Below, piece by piece: positions 8,539 to 18,365 of a stretch of 64,000 nucleotides of DNA. The stretch lies in NCBI GenBank assembly GCA_000299095.1, contig CP003809.1, positions 124,001 through 188,000 of the forward strand, given 5' to 3'. This stretch comes from an alpha proteobacterium HIMB5 (lineage in GTDB: Bacteria > Pseudomonadota > Alphaproteobacteria > Pelagibacterales > Pelagibacteraceae). The notes beneath the pieces were generated by a model. It was not told the origin of the DNA. It saw only the letters and a program-made list of their open reading frames with translations, and did no database searches. The position numbers and the translations under genes are program-made. Positions within the stretch are counted from its first letter, which is position 1. Each line of letters opens with the position of its first letter.

Positions 8539-9519
8539 ATGATAGAGTCGATGATATCAAAAAAAATTCTGAAATGGTATGATTTAAATAAAAGAGATTT
8601 GCCGTGGCGAAAAAAGTGTTCCAAATCAAAAAAAGAATATTACACACTCATAAGTGAATTTATGTTGCAACAAACACAAGTTGCAACTGTAATCCCATAT
8701 TTTAATAGATTTATCAAAATATTACCAACGATTGAAAAATTATCAAAAGTTGATAATTCAAAATTATTTAAATTGTGGGAGGGGTTAGGTTACTATTCAA
8801 GAGCTAGGAATCTAAAAAAAACAGCACAAGTTATTGTAAAAAAATATAATAAAAAAATTCCAAACAATTTCGAAGATCTTCTCTCTTTACCAGGTATTGG
8901 TAATTATACTGCAAGCGCAATTTTATCTATTGGTTTTAATAAACCTTATATTCCTTTAGATGGAAACATAGAGAGAGTACTTAAAAGATATCTTTTATTA
9001 AAAAAAGAAAATCAAATCACCAAAGAGTACTTAAATAAGACAAAATCAATATTTGGAACAACAAGACGTTCAAGTGATTACGCACAAGCACTGATGGAAT
9101 TAGGAGCAACAATTTGCAAACCTTTTAACCCTGTATGTGATATGTGCCCTATAAACCATAATTGTAAAGCGTTGATAAAAAAAGATTTTACTTTGAAAAA
9201 AATCCTAAAAAAAAATAAAAAAAAATTTTTCGTAGTTAATGTTCATAAAAAAAATAATAAATATTTTTTAATAAAAAATAATACATTTAATTTTTTGAGA
9301 AATTTAAAGATATTTCCAATGAAGGAAGTGCGATATGATAAAAGATTTAAAAAACATTTAAACATTAAATTATCAAATATGGATATGGCTATTCAAATTA
9401 AAAAAACAGAGAAAAAACAAAATTCTCCTGTTCATTACTGGATTGATCCAAAAAAAGTTGAAGAAATTGTTCTTCCATCTTTTACAAAAAGAATATTGAA
9501 AGAATTGGAAACAATATGA
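8539..9519 (+). CDS. mutY: A/G-specific adenine glycosylase MutY
   Basis: DNA repair glycosylase that removes adenine opposite 8-oxoguanine. The N-terminal catalytic Glu lies in SEFMLQQTQVATVIPYF; the helix-hairpin-helix is LPGIGNYTASAILS; the catalytic Asp is in PLDGNIERVL; the 4Fe-4S ligands follow the C-X6-C-X2-C-X5-C spacing (CKPFNPVCDMCPINHNC). The C-terminal NUDIX-like 8-oxoG recognition domain is short and divergent. The longest frame opens on TTG at 8494 inside dciA; the ATG at 8539 or the one at 8551 is more likely. Its stop overlaps the next gene by four bases. Two A9 runs near 9207-9225 keep frame. Confidence 0.93.
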   Translation: MIESMISKKILKWYDLNKRDLPWRKKCSKSKKEYYTLISEFMLQQTQVATVIPYFNRFIKILPTIEKLSKVDNSKLFKLWEGLGYYSRARNLKKTAQVIVKKYNKKIPNNFEDLLSLPGIGNYTASAILSIGFNKPYIPLDGNIERVLKRYLLLKKENQITKEYLNKTKSIFGTTRRSSDYAQALMELGATICKPFNPVCDMCPINHNCKALIKKDFTLKKILKKNKKKFFVVNVHKKNNKYFLIKNNTFNFLRNLKIFPMKEVRYDKRFKKHLNIKLSNMDMAIQIKKTEKKQNSPVHYWIDPKKVEEIVLPSFTKRILKELETI

Positions 9520-10667
9520 AGAAAATTGCAATTATTGGAGCTGGAATATCTGGATTGTATTTAGCAAATATTTTTAAACAAAACTCTGACTTTAAGGTTT
9601 TATTATTTGAAAAAAATGAAGAAATAAATTTGGATGATGGTTATGGGATACAGCTATCTAATAATAGTGTTAAATTATTAAATTATATTGGATTTGATCA
9701 ATTAGATAATAGTCAAAAATTTTTTCCAGATAATCTAGATTTTTACTCAATAGATAATCCTGATAAGATTTGTGATCTAAATATTTCAAAATTTAATTCT
9801 GCTAATAATAAATATACAACAATAAAAAGATCATCATTAATTAAGTTTTTAATTAGCAAAATTTCAAAAAATGATATTTTTTATGGTCATGATATTTCAA
9901 AAATTGATTTGAAAGAAGATAAAATAGAGCTTTCATTTTCAAATGAATATTCAGAAAAATTTGATTATTTAATTATTGCTGATGGTGTATTTTCAAAAAG
10001 TTCTTCATTAATTTCAAATTCAAAAAACTCTTTAAAATTTAATAATTCAGTAGCTATAAGAGGAACTATAAATAGAGATAAAATTGAAAAAATAAATTTT
10101 CAAAATATCTCTTTATTCCTTGGCGCTAATTTTCACTACGTAATTTATCCAACATCAGAAAATGAAGATTTAAACTTTATTGGTATTTTAAGAAAAAACT
10201 TAAACAAAGATCGATTAAAAAACTATCAACAATTCAATTCCTCAGATTTTGTTGATGAAATAGTTTCTGAAATTCCTCCAACATACAATCAGATAATTCA
10301 TAAATTAGATAATTTAAAATGTTTTCCAGTATTTATTACTGATGAAATTTTACATCTAAATAACAAAAATATTTTTACTGTAGGAGATGCTTTTTTTGCT
10401 TTCCCTCCATCTTTTGCTCAAGGCGCTTCTCAATCAATTGAAGGGTCTCATGAACTTTTTCAAAACTTTTCAATAAATGAAACAGAAAAATATTTTCCTA
10501 GAAGGCTACAAAAAACAAAAATGGTAAATAAGCGTTCAAAATTTAACCAATTTGCTTTTCATCTATCAAATCCGCTATTTATTTTAACAAGAAACTTAAT
10601 TATGAAAAGACTAGTAAAAAATGAAAAATTTTTAGAAAGTTACTTAGGTAAAATTTATGATAATTAA
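9516..10667 (+). CDS. FAD-dependent aromatic-ring monooxygenase (UbiH / salicylate-hydroxylase-like)
   Basis: A 383-residue group A flavoprotein monooxygenase. It shows the N-terminal GxGxxG motif [15 protein letters not shown], a central [11 protein letters not shown] (DG motif), and the C-terminal GD motif [25 protein letters not shown]. Enzymes of this fold use NAD(P)H and O2 to hydroxylate aromatic or ubiquinone-precursor rings. The [13 protein letters not shown] stretch is typical of the superfamily, but the substrate is not identifiable; a ubiquinone hydroxylase is one possibility because UbiH-like enzymes are needed for aerobic respiration. It starts within the mutY stop (ATGA) and ends on a TTAA shared with ccrM. 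Confidence 0.8.
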   Translation: MKKIAIIGAGISGLYLANIFKQNSDFKVLLFEKNEEINLDDGYGIQLSNNSVKLLNYIGFDQLDNSQKFFPDNLDFYSIDNPDKICDLNISKFNSANNKYTTIKRSSLIKFLISKISKNDIFYGHDISKIDLKEDKIELSFSNEYSEKFDYLIIADGVFSKSSSLISNSKNSLKFNNSVAIRGTINRDKIEKINFQNISLFLGANFHYVIYPTSENEDLNFIGILRKNLNKDRLKNYQQFNSSDFVDEIVSEIPPTYNQIIHKLDNLKCFPVFITDEILHLNNKNIFTVGDAFFAFPPSFAQGASQSIEGSHELFQNFSINETEKYFPRRLQKTKMVNKRSKFNQFAFHLSNPLFILTRNLIMKRLVKNEKFLESYLGKIYDN

Positions 10668-11734
10668 TTTTTAGGAATTAATCTTTGTCTTAAATGATCT
10701 ATGGGTACAATATTACCATTCATATTATAATGCCAATAAGTCCACCCATTACAGCTTTCAGCTCCTAAAATAGTTGCTGCTACTTTATGGATTGATCCTT
10801 CAGCTTGTTGATGTTTGATACTTCCATCAGCCATAATTTTTGCATTAATTTTCTTTTTATTATCAAATATTATCGTACCCGGTTTTATTATTCCAAGTTC
10901 AACTAATGAGCCAAATGGAATTCTTGGTTTTGATCTGTTGTTTTTTAATGTATCTAAGAAATCATCTTCTATTGGTTTTATATCCTTAAGTCTTTGTTCA
11001 ACAGCTTTGAAATAAGTTTTTTCTTTTTCTATACCATAATATTTTCTACCTAATTTTTTGGCAACTGCAGCTGTTGTGCCTGATCCTAAAAAGGGATCTA
11101 AAACCAAATCATTTTTGTTTGTAGTGGCTAATAATATTCTATGAAGTAAAGCCTCTGGCTTTTGAGTTGAATGTATTTTCTTACCATTTTTTTTTAATCT
11201 TTCTGTACCACTACAAATTGGCAGGTTCCAATTTGATCTCATTTGAAGATCATCATTTAAACATTTAAGAGACTGATAATTAAATGTGTATTTTGATTTT
11301 TCTGATTTTGATGCCCAAATTAATGTTTCATGAGCATTAGTAAATCTTGTGCCTCTAAAGTTTGGCATTGGATTATTTTTGTTCCAAATTACATCATTAA
11401 GTATCCAAAATCCGAGGTTTTGAATTGTATATCCAACTCTAAAAATATTGTGATAACTCCCGATTACCCAAATAGCTCCATTTTTTTTTAGAACTCTTTT
11501 GCATTCACTCAACCATTCAAATGTAAATTCATCATATTTTCTGAAATTTTCAAATTGGTCCCATTTGTCATTAACCGCACTAACTTTCGATTGATCAGGT
11601 CTGCTTAGTTCATTTTTAAGTTGCAAATTGTAAGGAGGGTCAGCAAAAACTAAATCAAAAGTTTCGTCAGGAATTTTTTTTAATTCCTTTAAACTATCAC
11701 CATTTACAATTTTACTTTTTGCTTCAAAATTCAT
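10664..11734 (-). CDS. ccrM: CcrM-type GANTC adenine-N6 methyltransferase
   Basis: A 356-residue beta-class N6-adenine methyltransferase. The catalytic DPPY is at residues 32-35 ([11 protein letters not shown]) and the SAM-binding motif is [24 protein letters not shown]. The C-terminal RAMA domain (about 270-356, ending [21 protein letters not shown]) is characteristic of CcrM. In Caulobacter and relatives CcrM methylates GANTC once per cell cycle and controls genes including ftsZ. rnhB and a UDG gene lie upstream on the same strand, a 119-base gap away. The gap contains two GANTC sites, suggesting self-regulation. The gene has no restriction partner, as expected of an orphan regulatory methylase. 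Confidence 0.95.
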   Translation of the reverse strand: MNFEAKSKIVNGDSLKELKKIPDETFDLVFADPPYNLQLKNELSRPDQSKVSAVNDKWDQFENFRKYDEFTFEWLSECKRVLKKNGAIWVIGSYHNIFRVGYTIQNLGFWILNDVIWNKNNPMPNFRGTRFTNAHETLIWASKSEKSKYTFNYQSLKCLNDDLQMRSNWNLPICSGTERLKKNGKKIHSTQKPEALLHRILLATTNKNDLVLDPFLGSGTTAAVAKKLGRKYYGIEKEKTYFKAVEQRLKDIKPIEDDFLDTLKNNRSKPRIPFGSLVELGIIKPGTIIFDNKKKINAKIMADGSIKHQQAEGSIHKVAATILGAESCNGWTYWHYNMNGNIVPIDHLRQRLIPKN

Positions 11735-11752
11735 TTTGTATAAGTGAAAGTA

Positions 11753-11768
11753 GACTCCAAAAAGATTC
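11753..11768. promoter_or_regulatory. two GANTC methylation sites upstream of ccrM
   Basis: GACTC at 11753-11757 and GATTC at 11764-11768 lie 19-34 bases upstream of the ccrM ATG. GANTC is the CcrM recognition sequence and reads the same on both strands. In Caulobacter the ccrM promoter region also carries GANTC sites whose methylation state affects its expression. The sites are seen directly; regulatory use is inferred. Confidence 0.5.
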
Positions 11769-11853
11769 TGTGGTCAACCTGGGATTGAATTAATTTAAGC
11801 TTAATTGTGTCTAAATTTTTATGACAACAATATATTGTGTTTCTACGTGAAAC

Positions 11854-12414
11854 TTATTTTAATTTAGAGATCGGTGCAAAAGTTTTTCGATGATGAATAG
11901 TTATTCCATGTTTTTTTATAGCAACTAAATGTTTTTTAGTGCCATAGCCACAGTTTGTTTCCCAATAATATTTATTAAACTTTTTTGATAAATTTTTAAC
12001 TAGTCTATCTCTAGATACTTTGGCAATAATTGAAGCCGCAGAGATACTAGGTATTTTTTTATCGCCCTTAACTACTGATTTTAAATTATAATTTCTAATT
12101 TCTGGAGTTTTGTTACCGTCCACAAGAATTAATTTAGGTTTTTTCTTAAGCTTCAATATTGCTCTTTTCATTGCGAGAAGAGTTGCATTTAAAATGTTTA
12201 ATTTTTCGATCTCTTTTACTGACGCTTTTCCTAGGCTCCACGTAGAGTTTTGTTTAATATATTTTGCAATTTTCTCACGTTCATTTTTATTTAGAGTTTT
12301 TGAATCTTTTAATAATTTTTTATTTATTTTTTTATCCAGTATTACTGCAGCAGCAAAAACTGGTCCCATTAAACTTCCTCTGCCAACTTCGTCAACACCA
12401 GCAATAACTTGCAT
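11854..12414 (-). CDS. rnhB: ribonuclease HII
   Basis: A type 2 RNase H (about 186 residues) that removes ribonucleotides from RNA-DNA hybrids. The metal-binding N-terminus IAGVDEVGRGSLMGPVFAAAV contributes Asp and Glu, and a second acidic residue is in KLILVDGNK. ISAASIIAKVSRDR is the typical C-terminal motif. The ATG at 12414 overlaps the UDG stop by one base (TGATG); an in-frame GTG three bases upstream is an alternative. Synteny with ccrM downstream is common in alphaproteobacteria. Confidence 0.94.
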   Translation of the reverse strand: MQVIAGVDEVGRGSLMGPVFAAAVILDKKINKKLLKDSKTLNKNEREKIAKYIKQNSTWSLGKASVKEIEKLNILNATLLAMKRAILKLKKKPKLILVDGNKTPEIRNYNLKSVVKGDKKIPSISAASIIAKVSRDRLVKNLSKKFNKYYWETNCGYGTKKHLVAIKKHGITIHHRKTFAPISKLK

Positions 12415-13133
12415 CACAATTTAATTTTTAATTCTTTAATTTTGTCTCTTATTTTTTTTAAATCTTCCCAAGAGTATTTTTTATTCTCGGGAAATCTTAT
12501 TAGGTAAGATGGGTTAAAGCTTATCATCATTGGATAAGTTTTATTATCGAGTATAATTTCTTTCCAATTTCCACGTTCTTTTGAAATCTTGTTACCTGAG
12601 CCAGTTAAAGCCTCCATCGCAGAACTGCCCATTACAATTATTAATTTAGGGTCAATTATAGAGATGTGTTTTTTTAAGAAAATTGAATATCTTTTAATTT
12701 CTTGAGAAGTAGGCTTCCTGTCTTCTGGAGGTCTGAAATTTATTGCATAACTCAAATATATTGAGTCTCTTTTAATTTCTATAGCCAGTAACATTTTATC
12801 AAGCAAAGTACCCACTTCACCCTGAAAGGTTTTGCCAGATTCGTCTTCAATAGCCGATGGTGCTTCACCTATAAGCATGATTGGACTATCAGGTTTCCCA
12901 TCACCTAAAATGAGATGGTTAGAATTTGATTTTAAATTACAATTTTCAATTGAATTTATATTTTTTTTCAATTCTTCCAGAAGCGTCTTTTTTTCAGCAT
13001 TCTGGTTTTTTGTAGTTTCTAACTTAACTTTAAATCTATTTATTGGCTTGTTACTAAATACAAAATCTTGCTCAATTGTATTTATGAATTCATCAGTATA
13101 TACCAGGCTATGATCAGATTTGTTTTTAATCAT
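12414..13133 (-). CDS. uracil-DNA glycosylase superfamily protein (family 4-like, lacking Fe-S cysteines)
   Basis: A 239-residue protein with the UDG family 4 core: motif A is IMLIGEAPSAIEDESGKTFQG, followed by GTLLDKMLLAI and IVMGSSAMEALTG. Family 4 enzymes excise uracil from DNA and normally carry four cysteines that bind a 4Fe-4S cluster. This protein has one cysteine only (ENCN, near residue 69). Motif B, usually HPxYLLR, reads FNPSYLIR, so the usual His is Asn. The N-terminal 60 residues are a Lys-rich extension. Fold assignment is good; uracil excision activity is uncertain. It overlaps rnhB by one base and its start overlaps the divergent TPR gene by 24 bases. Confidence 0.78.
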   Translation of the reverse strand: MIKNKSDHSLVYTDEFINTIEQDFVFSNKPINRFKVKLETTKNQNAEKKTLLEELKKNINSIENCNLKSNSNHLILGDGKPDSPIMLIGEAPSAIEDESGKTFQGEVGTLLDKMLLAIEIKRDSIYLSYAINFRPPEDRKPTSQEIKRYSIFLKKHISIIDPKLIIVMGSSAMEALTGSGNKISKERGNWKEIILDNKTYPMMISFNPSYLIRFPENKKYSWEDLKKIRDKIKELKIKL

Positions 13134-14831
13134 TTAAAATTTAAGATTTTAAAATATATAAAATTAGTTGTTCTAATTGGTTTAGTTTATCAGACACCTA
13201 CTGATACTAAAAGTGCTAGTTTTGAAAAATTTGACTCTAGATATTTATCCAATTATTTCTCAGGGATAGTTGCATACGAGAATAAAGATAATTCAAATTC
13301 TCTAGATTTTTTTAGGTCTTCAAAAATACTCATTGATAAGCATGACCCTTATCTTAAAAGATACATTTTTTCTTTAGTACAAGAAAATAAAATCACTGGT
13401 GCAATAAATCTAATTAAACAGAATTTAAGGAAAGAGAATACTGATTTTTTCGAAAGCTATGTTTTGTTGGTTGTAGATAGTATTAAGAAAGATAATTTTG
13501 ACCGAGCAGAAAAATATTTAGTTAAATTGTCTTTTTTGACAGAACAAAACAGATTTAATCTCATTATTTATGAAACTTTAAGACAATATATTTATGTATT
13601 TAAAGAAAAAAGAATTTCCTTTAATGATCAAAATTTTGGAAATTTAACTCTAATTACTAATACATTTAAAAGATGTTATTTAGGAGATATTAATACTGAG
13701 GATTTTTTTTTAAAACTAATTGATGAAAATAATAAATTTGATTATTCAAGATATTTATTTTTTTATCTCTCTTATTTGATTGAAAATAATAGGATAGATG
13801 AGGCAATACAACTTACAAACAAAATAGAATATATCAATAATCCTATATTATTATCTCAGGGAAAAAATTGGATTGAAAATAAAAAATATGAAAATTTCAA
13901 AAAAGTATTTTCATGTAAAAATCATAAAGATTTAATCAGCGAATTTTTATTTTTGATATCAAATCTTTATTCTTCACAAGATCAATTTGAAAAATCTAAT
14001 TTTTATTTAAACATAGCAAATTTTTTAAATCCTAAATTTGTATTTAATTTAGCTTTGGTAGCAGATAATTATTATTTGAATCAAAATTATGAAAAAGCCA
14101 AAGAAACTTTGAAAGTTTTTAATAAAGAAACTTTATTTTATTATTGGTTTAGAATTAAAAAAGAAGCCCAGATTATTGGAAAAGAATCTGATGATATAAA
14201 AGCATTAAATTATTTAGTTAAAGAATTTTCAAAGTTCGATTACCCAAATTTGAAAATGATTTTAGATGTAGGAAATTTTCATAAAAGTGCAAAAAAATAT
14301 AAAAAAGCGATATCATTTTATTCAACAGTCTTATCTTCTATTGATTCAAATTCAGAACTAAGCTCAGATATTTTATATAGAAGGGGAGGAAGTTACGAGA
14401 GAATAAAAGATTTTGAAAATTCAGACAAAGATTTACTTGCCTCTTTAGAAATTGATCCTGATGATGCTTATGTTTTAAATTATTTGGCATACTCATGGTT
14501 AGAGAGAGATTATAAAATTGATGAAGCCATCTCTATGTTAGAGAAAGCTTATGCTATTAAAAGTAATGATCCTTATATAATAGATTCAATTGGTTGGGCT
14601 TACTATTTAATTGACGATTATGTTAAAGCTGAAAAATTTTTAAAAAGAGCAGTTGAACTTATGCCCGATGATCCAATTGTTAATGATCACTATGGTGATA
14701 TTTTATGGAAATTAGATCGTAAAATTCAAGCAAGATATTTTTGGAGTAATGTATTAAGTTTTGAGGACACCGAAGAAGAAATGAAAGAGAAAATAAATAT
14801 TAAATTAATCTCTGGTCCTCAAAATACTTAA
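13110..14831 (+). CDS. TPR-repeat protein, exported or membrane-anchored
   Basis: A roughly 573-residue protein with a hydrophobic N-terminal signal or anchor (residues about 12-30, near YIKLVVLIGLVYQT) followed by many tetratricopeptide repeats. These are clearest at the C-terminus: ALEIDPDDAYVLNYLAYSW, AYAIKSNDPYIIDSIGWAYY and AVELMPDDPIVNDHYGDIL. TPR solenoids mediate protein-protein contacts; the partner is unknown. The longest frame opens on TTG at 13068; the ATG at 13110 keeps the signal segment and is preferred. Only one base separates it from ispE. Similar TPR-IspE neighbours exist in other alphaproteobacteria by my recollection; no function is implied. Confidence 0.75.
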   Translation: MIRFVFNHLKFKILKYIKLVVLIGLVYQTPTDTKSASFEKFDSRYLSNYFSGIVAYENKDNSNSLDFFRSSKILIDKHDPYLKRYIFSLVQENKITGAINLIKQNLRKENTDFFESYVLLVVDSIKKDNFDRAEKYLVKLSFLTEQNRFNLIIYETLRQYIYVFKEKRISFNDQNFGNLTLITNTFKRCYLGDINTEDFFLKLIDENNKFDYSRYLFFYLSYLIENNRIDEAIQLTNKIEYINNPILLSQGKNWIENKKYENFKKVFSCKNHKDLISEFLFLISNLYSSQDQFEKSNFYLNIANFLNPKFVFNLALVADNYYLNQNYEKAKETLKVFNKETLFYYWFRIKKEAQIIGKESDDIKALNYLVKEFSKFDYPNLKMILDVGNFHKSAKKYKKAISFYSTVLSSIDSNSELSSDILYRRGGSYERIKDFENSDKDLLASLEIDPDDAYVLNYLAYSWLERDYKIDEAISMLEKAYAIKSNDPYIIDSIGWAYYLIDDYVKAEKFLKRAVELMPDDPIVNDHYGDILWKLDRKIQARYFWSNVLSFEDTEEEMKEKINIKLISGPQNT

Positions 14832-14832
14832 A

Positions 14833-15678
14833 ATGAACATAAGAACTTTATATTCACCTGCCAAAATAAATTTAGCTTTAAATGTAGTTGGAAAAAAAGG
14901 GTCACTTCATAAAATTGAAAGCATTGTTTCTTTCGTAAATTTATATGATTTGATTAAATTAAAAGAAATAAGGCATAAAAAACATCAAATAATATTTAAT
15001 GGAAAATTTTCCAAAAATATTAAAAGAGATAATACCATAACAAAGTTGCTAAATATTCTTGATGATAGAAATTTATTAAAGAAAAAAAAATTTCAAATTA
15101 AAATTACAAAGAATATTCCTCAAAGAGCTGGCCTTGGTGGAGGCTCGATGAATGCTGCAAGTTTACTATCTTTATTTATAAAAAAGAATTTTTTTAAAAT
15201 AAGTTCAAAAAAAATTAGAGAAATATGTGATTTAATTGGATCGGATGTAGTTCTTGGGATTTATAAAAGTAATTTAATTTTAAATTCAAAAGGAAAAATC
15301 TCAGCTTTCAAGACTAAAAAAAATTTTAATATTGTTCTGGTAAAACCAAAATTAGGATGTTCCACAAAAGCAATTTACTCCAACGTAAAAAAATACTCTA
15401 AAGCCATCTTTAATAAATCAAAAGCCGGTGTATTTAATTTAGATAAATTGAGTAATCTTAAAAATGATTTAGAGCCAATAGCATTAAGAAAATATTCAAA
15501 ATTGAAACAAATTAAGTCTCACTTAGAAAATTACACAAAATCAAAATTTGTCAGAATGACAGGATCTGGTTCAGTGATTGTTGGATACTATTTGACCAAA
15601 AAGGACAGCGAATTAGCAAAAAAGTATATAAATAAAAAATTTAGAAATTATTGGTGTATTGTTGCAAAAACTATATAA
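14833..15678 (+). CDS. ispE: 4-diphosphocytidyl-2-C-methyl-D-erythritol kinase
   Basis: A 281-residue GHMP-superfamily kinase of the non-mevalonate (MEP) isoprenoid pathway. It shows the N-terminal substrate motif YSPAKINLALNV, the ATP-binding glycine loop PQRAGLGGGSMNAASLLS, and the C-terminal GHMP motif RMTGSGSVIVGYY. The product feeds IPP/DMAPP for ubiquinone, undecaprenyl carrier and the carotenoids made by the crt genes near the window start. It lies one base after the TPR gene and just before tRNA-Gln. Confidence 0.95.
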   Translation: MNIRTLYSPAKINLALNVVGKKGSLHKIESIVSFVNLYDLIKLKEIRHKKHQIIFNGKFSKNIKRDNTITKLLNILDDRNLLKKKKFQIKITKNIPQRAGLGGGSMNAASLLSLFIKKNFFKISSKKIREICDLIGSDVVLGIYKSNLILNSKGKISAFKTKKNFNIVLVKPKLGCSTKAIYSNVKKYSKAIFNKSKAGVFNLDKLSNLKNDLEPIALRKYSKLKQIKSHLENYTKSKFVRMTGSGSVIVGYYLTKKDSELAKKYINKKFRNYWCIVAKTI

Positions 15679-15711
15679 ATTTAATTTTTTTGTGTTATAT
15701 GAAAACGATAT

Positions 15712-15785
15712 TGGGGCGTAGCCAAGCGGTAAGGCACGGGTTTTTGGTACCTGCATCCTAGGTTCGAATCCTAGCGCCCCAGCCA
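15712..15785 (+). tRNA. tRNA-Gln (TTG), CCA encoded
   Basis: A 74-base cloverleaf. Acceptor TGGGGCG pairs fully with CGCCCCA; the anticodon loop holds TTG; the T-arm has the canonical GGTTCGAATCC. CCA is encoded at 15783-15785. The gene for the CCA-adding enzyme begins three bases later, so the tRNA and that mRNA are probably one transcript separated by tRNA 3' processing. Confidence 0.97.
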
Positions 15786-15788
15786 AAT

Positions 15789-17063
15789 ATGGAAAGCTTG
15801 ATAGATAAATTTTTCTCAAGAACAAGTAATTTAGATTACGTAACACAAAATATTAAAAAAATTTCAATAGATACTGAAGTCGATAAATTATTTAATGCTA
15901 TCAACTCATATTCTGATGAAAGTGAGTTAAGATATGTTGGTGGTTGCATAAGAAAAATAATTAATAAAGAAAAAATTGATGATATTGATTTAGCTACAAA
16001 TTTAACGCCCGTTGATGTGTCTCAAGCATTGAAAAAAAACAACATCAATTTTTATGAAACGGGAATTGAGCATGGCACAATTACAGCAGTTATCAATAAT
16101 CAGAAATTCGAGATTACCTCACTTAGAAAAGATGTTGTTACCGATGGAAGGCATGCAAAAGTTGAATTTTCAAAAGACTGGAAGGAAGATGCATCTAGAA
16201 GAGATTTTTCAATAAATTCAATATACTCAGACAAAGAAGGAAATTTATTTGATCCTTATGAAGGTAGAAAAGATATATTAGCAGGTAAAATAAAATTTAT
16301 TGGTGATGTAGAAAAAAGAATAAAAGAAGATTATTTAAGAATAGTAAGATATGTGAGATTTTTTCTTAAATATTCAAAAAATAAACATGACCCAAGGATT
16401 TTAAAAAAAATTAAAATTAACTTAGAGGGCATCAAAAATTTATCCTCTGAAAGACTGTTAGATGAGCTTAGAAAGATTATTAGATCTAATGGTTTAGAAC
16501 ATATTTCAAAAGATAAGGAAAGTGCAGAACTTCTAAGGCTTACTTTTCCTCAAATTTTAAAAATGAATTCATTTGAAAAATTAAATGAAATTTCTAAGAA
16601 AATTTATCTAGAGGCAGACTTCTCTTTTTTATTGGCAGTTATGATTATAGACAAAACTGATAACGCTGATTATTTTATGTATAAGTTTAACATTTCAAAA
16701 AAAGATCAAAAACGAATAAAATATTTAGATAATTTTTATAAATCTAAAGTTAATAAAAATACTTTTACAGAAAAAAATTTAGTAAAAAAACTTTATTTTG
16801 ATGGCAAAGAGTCTGTCTTGGATATTTTGAATTTTAAGATCCTCACAAACAAAAAAATAGATCAAAAAATAATTGATTTAAAAAATATGCTTAAAAATAA
16901 AGATTTACCAAAATTTCCAATTGAAACTAAAAATCTGATGCAAGAATATGATTTAGTTGAAGGCAAAACATTAGGAAAAAAATTGAAATTACTAGAGGAA
17001 TTTTGGGTGAATAATGACTTCAATATTTCTAAAGATCAAATTAATAGAATTATAAGAAATTAA
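15789..17063 (+). CDS. cca: CCA tRNA nucleotidyltransferase / poly(A) polymerase family
   Basis: A 424-residue class II nucleotidyltransferase. The catalytic core reads [21 protein letters not shown] (G-G-x-x-R and the D-x-D metal pair). It is followed by [11 protein letters not shown], the [10 protein letters not shown] base-selection segment and the [23 protein letters not shown] neck. It would add or repair CCA at tRNA 3' ends; poly(A) polymerase activity of a paralogue cannot be excluded from sequence. The ATG lies three bases after the encoded CCA of tRNA-Gln, leaving almost no leader. The C-terminal 150 residues are divergent. It ends on a TTAA shared with greA. Confidence 0.9.
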   Translation: MESLIDKFFSRTSNLDYVTQNIKKISIDTEVDKLFNAINSYSDESELRYVGGCIRKIINKEKIDDIDLATNLTPVDVSQALKKNNINFYETGIEHGTITAVINNQKFEITSLRKDVVTDGRHAKVEFSKDWKEDASRRDFSINSIYSDKEGNLFDPYEGRKDILAGKIKFIGDVEKRIKEDYLRIVRYVRFFLKYSKNKHDPRILKKIKINLEGIKNLSSERLLDELRKIIRSNGLEHISKDKESAELLRLTFPQILKMNSFEKLNEISKKIYLEADFSFLLAVMIIDKTDNADYFMYKFNISKKDQKRIKYLDNFYKSKVNKNTFTEKNLVKKLYFDGKESVLDILNFKILTNKKIDQKIIDLKNMLKNKDLPKFPIETKNLMQEYDLVEGKTLGKKLKLLEEFWVNNDFNISKDQINRIIRN

Positions 17064-17536
17064 ATATATTTTACGTCTTTAATTTCAAAATTTTTGATAC
17101 CTGCTGGGGTTTTAACTTCAACAAGATCATCTTTATTTTTTCCAATTAAACCTTTTCCAATTGGTGACTGAAAGTAAATGAGTTTTTGTTTTAAATCTGC
17201 CTCATCTTTACCAACAATTTTATAATTAATCTTTTCACCAGTATCTAAATTTTCAAGAAAAACAGTTGAGCCAAAAATTACTTTTCCATCATTATTTATT
17301 TTTGTGACATCAATAACGTTTGCTCTAGCGATGATATCATTTATTTCATCAATTCTTCCCTCGTTATGTGATTGCTCTTCTTTTGCTGCATGATATTCAG
17401 CGTTTTCTTTTAGATCACCATGAGATCTAGCTTCTGCTATTGCAGCAACAATTTCTGGTCTTTTTTTTTCTTTTAAATAAACAAGTTCTTCTTTTAGTTT
17501 ATTAAGACCATTTAATGTTATTGGCTCTTTATCCAT
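17060..17536 (-). CDS. greA: transcription elongation factor GreA
   Basis: A 158-residue factor that rescues backtracked RNA polymerase. The N-terminal antiparallel coiled coil contains the acidic tip [20 protein letters not shown] (about residues 36-55). The C-terminal FKBP-like domain ends [21 protein letters not shown]. Length and motifs are standard. It is the last of a trmL-hemF-greA run, one base after hemF. Confidence 0.97.
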   Translation of the reverse strand: MDKEPITLNGLNKLKEELVYLKEKKRPEIVAAIAEARSHGDLKENAEYHAAKEEQSHNEGRIDEINDIIARANVIDVTKINNDGKVIFGSTVFLENLDTGEKINYKIVGKDEADLKQKLIYFQSPIGKGLIGKNKDDLVEVKTPAGIKNFEIKDVKYI

Positions 17537-17537
17537 T

Positions 17538-18365
17538 TTATTTCCATTTTGCTAATGGAGGTAATGACATTAAGATACCTTCTACATTGCCACCAGTTTG
17601 CAATCCAAATTTTGTTCCTCTATCATATAATAGATTAAACTCTGCATATCTACCTCTTTTTACATACTGAGCCTCTTTCTCTTTTGATGACCATTTTTTA
17701 TTAATCTTTTTATTTATTATCGAATTAAATATTGATTGGAATGTAACTCCCACATCTCTAACAAATTTGAAATCATTATGAAAATTTTCTTTTTTATAAT
17801 CGAAAAATATACCACCTATCCCTCTTGGCTCTTTTCTATGAGGAAGAAAAAAATATTCATCACACCATTTTTTATATTTTTTGTAATAACTTTTATTATG
17901 CCTGTCACACATCTTTTTTAAATTATTATGAAAATTTTTTTTTTCATTTAAATCATTAATTGCAGGTGTTACATCCATTCCACCCCCAAACCATTCAAAA
18001 GTTGTGCTTATAAATCTGGTATTAAAATGCATTGCAGGTATATGAGGATTATTCATATGCATTACAACTGAAATTCCTGAAGCCCAAAATCTTGGATCTT
18101 TAGATGCACCTGGTATATTTTTTTGAAATTTCTTAGGAAATTTTCCGTAAACTTTTGAGAAGTTAACACCAACTTTTTCAAAAACCTTACCACCTTTAAG
18201 AATTCTAAATTCACCTCCACCTTCATCTAATTTTTGACTTCTTTTCCAAGAAGTAGATTTAAATTTTAATTTATTTTTCTCAAATTTTTCTATGTCATTA
18301 CAAAAGGAGTTTTGTAATAGTTTAAACCAATTACTTGCCAAATCTTTTTTTAATTCTAATTCCAT
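17538..18365 (-). CDS. hemF: oxygen-dependent coproporphyrinogen III oxidase
   Basis: A 275-residue HemF that oxidatively decarboxylates coproporphyrinogen III to protoporphyrinogen IX in haem synthesis and needs O2. Family signatures seen: [48 protein letters not shown] and [20 protein letters not shown]. The presence of the aerobic enzyme fits an aerobic surface-ocean lifestyle. It overlaps trmL by one base. Haem made here would serve the bc1 complex encoded next door, though that link is only contextual. Confidence 0.96.
   Translation of the reverse strand: MELELKKDLASNWFKLLQNSFCNDIEKFEKNKLKFKSTSWKRSQKLDEGGGEFRILKGGKVFEKVGVNFSKVYGKFPKKFQKNIPGASKDPRFWASGISVVMHMNNPHIPAMHFNTRFISTTFEWFGGGMDVTPAINDLNEKKNFHNNLKKMCDRHNKSYYKKYKKWCDEYFFLPHRKEPRGIGGIFFDYKKENFHNDFKFVRDVGVTFQSIFNSIINKKINKKWSSKEKEAQYVKRGRYAEFNLLYDRGTKFGLQTGGNVEGILMSLPPLAKWK

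Noticed and set aside
15613-15846. Minus-strand reading frame of 77 residues containing GALGFEPRMQVPKTRALPLGYAP
   Set aside because: It is the antisense of tRNA-Gln. This is a well-known false hypothetical protein created by tRNA genes.
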